Origin: Bacteroidota bacterium
GTDB lineage: Bacteria > Bacteroidota > Bacteroidia > Bacteroidales > B39-G9
DNA length: 9,332 bases
Direction: 5' to 3'
Assembly (NCBI GenBank): GCA_003648455.1
Contig: QMPG01000102.1
Location: 1-9,332, forward strand
Part shown: positions 6,067 to 9,332 of the stretch, in pieces
How positions within the stretch are numbered: position 1 is the stretch's first letter
Layout of the letters: each line of letters starts with the position of its first letter
Notes under the pieces: model-generated
What the model saw: the letters and a program-made list of their open reading frames with translations, nothing else
What the model was told of the DNA's origin: nothing
Database searches by the model: none
Program-made: the position numbers and the translations under genes

Positions 6067-6780
6067 ATGAAAATCGCAATTATCGGATATGGAAAGATGG
6101 GAACGGAAATTGAAAAAATTGCCATTGAAAGAAATCACGAAATAGTACTTAAGATTAATGACAAAAACTTGTCTGATTTTTCAACAGAAAACTTAAAAAA
6201 TGCAGATGTTGCAATTGACTTTAGCACTCCTAAGTCTGCATATGGCAACATATTAAAATGTTTTGAGTCAGGTGTTTCTGTTGTTGCAGGCACAACCGGT
6301 TGGTTGCAAAATTACGACAATGCAGTTGCTGAATGTAAAAAACAAAAATTGGCTTTTTTCTATGCCTCAAACTTTAGCTTAGGTGTTAACATATTTTTCG
6401 AAATAAATAAACATCTTGCCAAAATAATGAATAAGTATTCCGATTATGATATTACAATAGAAGAAGCTCATCATATTCACAAAATTGATGCTCCAAGCGG
6501 AACAGCAATTACACTTGCAAATGATATTATTAAAAATATTGACAGGAAAAAAGCTTGGAATAAAACAAATAAGGATAAAAATGAAATTCAAATATCGTCT
6601 GTTAGAGAAGGAAATATTCCCGGAACACATACTATAATTTATGATTCATACGTTGATAAACTTGAAATAAAACATATTGCAAAAAACAGACAAGGTTTTG
6701 CTTTAGGTGCTGTTTTAGCCGCTGAATTTATTCAAAACAAAAACGGTATTTTTGATATGAATGATTTATTAAATTTATAA
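6067..6780 (+). CDS. dapB: 4-hydroxy-tetrahydrodipicolinate reductase
   Basis: This cytoplasmic NAD(P)H-dependent enzyme makes tetrahydrodipicolinate in the diaminopimelate/lysine pathway, which feeds both peptidoglycan and lysine. The protein has 237 residues. The N-terminal Rossmann fold carries IIGYGKMG (5-12) and AIDFSTP (49-55). AGTTGW (74-79) and SNFSLGVN (101-108) are the usual cofactor- and substrate-contacting motifs. The catalytic signature EEAHHIHKIDAPSGTA (132-147) includes the expected proton donor H135 and K139. It is shorter than the E. coli enzyme (273), as is common in Bacteroidetes, mainly through a reduced region after the first beta-alpha unit. The ATG at 6067 begins the Rossmann strand directly. 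lepB follows 43 nt downstream, probably in the same transcript. Confidence 0.96.
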   Translation: MKIAIIGYGKMGTEIEKIAIERNHEIVLKINDKNLSDFSTENLKNADVAIDFSTPKSAYGNILKCFESGVSVVAGTTGWLQNYDNAVAECKKQKLAFFYASNFSLGVNIFFEINKHLAKIMNKYSDYDITIEEAHHIHKIDAPSGTAITLANDIIKNIDRKKAWNKTNKDKNEIQISSVREGNIPGTHTIIYDSYVDKLEIKHIAKNRQGFALGAVLAAEFIQNKNGIFDMNDLLNL

Positions 6781-6823
6781 TCTTAAAAATTTATCTTTTT
6801 TTATATAAATTAAATACTTAAAT

Positions 6824-8155
6824 ATGAAAAACAACATTCTTACAAATAAATGGTTTAAATTTTCGATTGTTTTAATTTTTTATGTACTCTGGGTAATATG
6901 GAACAGAAACTACTGGTGGTTTTTGGGTATAGCCGTAATCTTTGATATCTACATCACAAAAAAAGTACACTGGGCTTTCTGGAAAAAAAAGGGAGTTGAA
7001 AAACAAACAAAAGTAATTGAATGGTTAGATGCAATAATTTTTGCAGTTATTGCTGCTTCTTTTTTACGATTATATTTTATTGAAGCATATACTATACCAA
7101 CCTCTTCAATGGAAAAATCTCTTTTAGTTGGCGATTATCTATTTGTTAGTAAATGTGCTTACGGCCCCAGAAAACCAATGACCCCGTTATCATTTCCTTT
7201 TGTGCACCATACCTTACCACTTTCAAAAACCACAAAATCTTTTGTAGAATGGATAAAATGGCCTTATGAAAGAATTTCCGGCTACACAACAATAAAAAAT
7301 GATGACGCTGTTGTCTTTAATTTTCCTGAAGGAGATACTGTTGTTTTGGAACACCAAGACCAAAGTTATTATCAACTTTGCAGATCTTATGGCAGAGATG
7401 TAATTTGGAATAATTTTCATGTTATTTCACGACCTGTTGATAAATGCGAAAACTATATTAAACGTTGTGTTGCTATTGCTGGAGATACCCTTCAAGTAAT
7501 CCACGGACAATTATATATAAACAACAAGAAAGAAAAAAATATTAATCGTCTTCAATATAATTACCTGATTAAAACCAATGGAACAAGAATTAATCCAAAA
7601 ATTCTTGAAAGAATGAAAATATCTGACTACGATATCAGAAGATCTTTTATCTCAAATAATGAATACATTATTCCTTTAACAGTTGAAAATGCTAAAAAAT
7701 TAAGAAGCTTCTCAAATGTAATTTCTGTTACACAAACAGATAGTTATGGTAAAGATGGCTCGGCTTATATGTTCCCGTTTAATGAAAATTACCCTTGGAA
7801 TGTTGATAATTACGGACCTTTAGTTGTTCCTAAAAAAGGTGTTACTGTTAATCTAACTATGGATAATCTGCCTATATACAAAAGATTAATTCGGGTATAT
7901 GAACAAAACAATTTGGAAGTAAAAGACAGTACAATTTATATTAATGGAGAAAAAGCAAGCAATTATACATTTAAAATGGACTATTATTGGATGATGGGTG
8001 ATAACAGACATAACTCACAAGACTCTCGTTTTTGGGGTTTTGTACCGGAAGATCACATAGTTGGTAAAGCTTCTTTCATTTGGTTGTCACTTGATAAAGA
8101 TAAAAAATTCTTAAATAAAATTAGATGGAGTCGCTTCTTTAAAGGTATTAATTAA
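6824..8155 (+). CDS. lepB: Signal peptidase I, first of a tandem pair
   Basis: This inner-membrane serine protease removes signal peptides from exported proteins. The 443-residue protein has two hydrophobic segments near the N-terminus (about 12-26 and 31-44) and a third (about 67-86) just before the catalytic domain. Box [15 protein letters not shown] (91-104), contains the nucleophile S95. Box [12 protein letters not shown] (211-221), contains the general base K213. Box [21 protein letters not shown] (392-411), is intact. The segment between the catalytic Lys and box E is about 180 residues, longer than in E. coli, which is typical of Bacteroidetes homologues. The stop codon TAA shares its last A with the ATG of the second gene, so the two are probably translationally coupled. 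It should be the active housekeeping enzyme. Confidence 0.95.
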   Translation: MKNNILTNKWFKFSIVLIFYVLWVIWNRNYWWFLGIAVIFDIYITKKVHWAFWKKKGVEKQTKVIEWLDAIIFAVIAASFLRLYFIEAYTIPTSSMEKSLLVGDYLFVSKCAYGPRKPMTPLSFPFVHHTLPLSKTTKSFVEWIKWPYERISGYTTIKNDDAVVFNFPEGDTVVLEHQDQSYYQLCRSYGRDVIWNNFHVISRPVDKCENYIKRCVAIAGDTLQVIHGQLYINNKKEKNINRLQYNYLIKTNGTRINPKILERMKISDYDIRRSFISNNEYIIPLTVENAKKLRSFSNVISVTQTDSYGKDGSAYMFPFNENYPWNVDNYGPLVVPKKGVTVNLTMDNLPIYKRLIRVYEQNNLEVKDSTIYINGEKASNYTFKMDYYWMMGDNRHNSQDSRFWGFVPEDHIVGKASFIWLSLDKDKKFLNKIRWSRFFKGIN

Positions 8156-9198
8156 TGGTAAAGAAAAAATATGTTAACTCTTTATTAGATTGGATAAAAG
8201 CAATATTGATTGCTTTTATCCTTCTTTTAATAATAAGAATTATTTTTATACAATCGTACACAGTTGAATCTTCATCAATGGAGAAGACTTTGCTGCCGGG
8301 CGATAATGTTGTTATTAATAAAACAAAATACGGCTATCGGTTTCCTATAACACTATTAACAATGCCGTTTAACAATGACAAGTATATTGACTGGATTGAA
8401 TTACCTTATTTACGTTTTCCTTCGTCAAATAAAATTAAACGTAACGACTTAATTGCTTTTAACTACCCAAATATTAGCGATATTCCTATTGATAAAAAAG
8501 ACATTTATATTAAACGATGCATTGCTTTGCCAAATGATACTATTGAGTGTTATGGCAAAAAAATAATGCTAAATAATAAATTAATTATTGAGAATGAAAA
8601 TGTTCAAAATAATTATAGAGTTACTACAAATGGTTCAAAGCTTAAGGAAGAATTTTTTAACAAATATGATATTACCGAAGGTCATTTAGTAGCCGATATT
8701 GGAGTATATGATTTACCTCTTACTAAGGAACAGTCGATGCTTTTACTAAACGACCCTAAAATAAGATATGTAAGACTTTTAAAACAATTGAAAGGAGAAA
8801 ACTCATATATTATTTTCCCTCACAGCAGATATTACAATTGGAATAGCGATAACTTTGGACCTATTATAGTTCCCAAAAAAGGAACAGTTATTGAAATAAA
8901 TTTTAAAACAATACCTTTATATAAACGAATAATAGAAACTTATGAAGGCAACGATTTAAAAATTGAGAAATACAGAATTTTAATTAATAACAAAGAACAA
9001 AAAACATATACAATTAAAAAAAATTACTTCTATGTGATTGACGATAACAGAGACAAAGCTAAAGATTCCCGCCACTGGGGCTTTGTTCCCGAAGACCATA
9101 TTATTGGCAAACCTTCATTTATATGGCTATCTATTGACAAAAACAGTAAATGGTATAAAAAAATTAGATGGTCAAGATTTTTTAAATCAATAAAATAA
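8155..9198 (+). CDS. lepB: Signal peptidase I paralogue, divergent
   Basis: This 347-residue paralogue of the preceding gene has a single N-terminal membrane segment (about 13-32), and so lacks the two extra N-terminal hydrophobic segments of its neighbour. Box B, YTVESSSMEKTLLPGD (35-50), keeps the nucleophile S41. YIKRCIALPND (118-128) keeps the base K120, but N127 stands where the family has Gly. Box E reads [20 protein letters not shown] (296-315): the first Gly of GDNR is Asp (D296), and the Ser usually found before xDSR is Ala (A302). The Ser/Lys dyad argues for activity, while the box changes suggest altered efficiency or substrates. The closing region WSRFFKSIK closely copies WSRFFKGIN of the first gene, pointing to duplication. 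The start at 8155 overlaps the upstream stop codon by one base. Confidence 0.9.
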   Translation: MVKKKYVNSLLDWIKAILIAFILLLIIRIIFIQSYTVESSSMEKTLLPGDNVVINKTKYGYRFPITLLTMPFNNDKYIDWIELPYLRFPSSNKIKRNDLIAFNYPNISDIPIDKKDIYIKRCIALPNDTIECYGKKIMLNNKLIIENENVQNNYRVTTNGSKLKEEFFNKYDITEGHLVADIGVYDLPLTKEQSMLLLNDPKIRYVRLLKQLKGENSYIIFPHSRYYNWNSDNFGPIIVPKKGTVIEINFKTIPLYKRIIETYEGNDLKIEKYRILINNKEQKTYTIKKNYFYVIDDNRDKAKDSRHWGFVPEDHIIGKPSFIWLSIDKNSKWYKKIRWSRFFKSIK

Positions 9199-9207
9199 AT
9201 ATTTTTT

Positions 9208-9332
9208 ATGATTATTATTAATGAGCCTTTTGTTTCTAATCTATTAAAAGAAACAATTGCACAAATGCAAATACCTGTTTTGAAAAATGATTTTGCAAAA
9301 CAGTTAAAACAAAACTTTAATTTTATTGACAA
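9208..9332 (+). CDS. N-terminus of a truncated gene, possibly ATP-grasp
   Basis: An open frame starts at ATG 9208, 9 nt after the previous stop codon, and runs off the window after 41 residues, opening MIIINEPFVSNLLKETIAQM. The short spacing and same strand suggest that it belongs to the dapB-lepB-lepB transcript. The opening resembles the start of ATP-grasp domain proteins that I recall from Bacteroidetes and Firmicutes (MI-x-LDKPYVSDFL-type), but 41 residues cannot prove this and no ATP-binding motif is included. It does not look like the WbqC-type protein often found after lepB in this phylum. Confidence 0.6.
   Translation, partial: MIIINEPFVSNLLKETIAQMQIPVLKNDFAKQLKQNFNFID

Noticed and set aside
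6792..6799. TATCTTTT as a separate promoter for the first lepB
   Set aside because: It misses the final G of TAnnTTTG and has no -33 element at the right distance; cotranscription with dapB across a 43-nt gap is simpler.
9030..9332. Minus-strand open frame at the right edge
   Set aside because: It is antisense to the end of the second lepB and to the next gene, with no recognisable motif.

Overview
The window is a low-GC, AT-rich stretch of a Bacteroidetes (Bacteroidota) chromosome, probably from the Bacteroidales or a neighbouring order. The evidence is the protein sequences (L35, L20, IF-3 and the large insert-bearing signal peptidases), the TAnnTTTG-type -7 promoter elements before thrS and dapB, and start codons that mostly lack a Shine-Dalgarno sequence. 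All genes seen lie on the + strand.

Positions 1-346 hold no recognisable gene, only inverted repeats and a short GC-rich patch. At 347-637 is a small lysine-rich protein of unknown function. Positions 638-1000 are intergenic and packed with nested inverted repeats that look like dispersed repetitive elements. At 1001-2473 lies an exported protein that joins a nucleoside-hydrolase-like domain to a C-terminal FmdE-like domain. Positions 2474-2699 carry a 10-bp periodic repeat in two blocks and then the thrS promoter.

Positions 2667-5934 form the translation operon thrS-infC-rpmI-rplT (threonyl-tRNA synthetase, IF-3, L35, L20), closed by a strong intrinsic terminator. The infC reading frame has no ATG, GTG or TTG at its true N-terminus. 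It almost certainly starts at an AUA codon (4664) behind a perfect AGGAGG, the only strong Shine-Dalgarno in the window. An annotation starting at the first ATG (4805) would lose 47 conserved residues.

A second promoter (6009-6039) precedes dapB (lysine/diaminopimelate synthesis), followed by two tandem type I signal peptidases whose reading frames overlap by one base. The second keeps the Ser/Lys dyad but has lost conserved residues in boxes D and E. The window ends inside a further gene (9208 onward), possibly an ATP-grasp protein.

Most of the window is ordinary housekeeping. I see no CRISPR array, tRNA, rRNA, insertion-sequence transposase or defence system. The points most worth a second look are the AUA start of infC, the nucleosidase-FmdE fusion, the diverged signal peptidase pair and the layered intergenic repeats.
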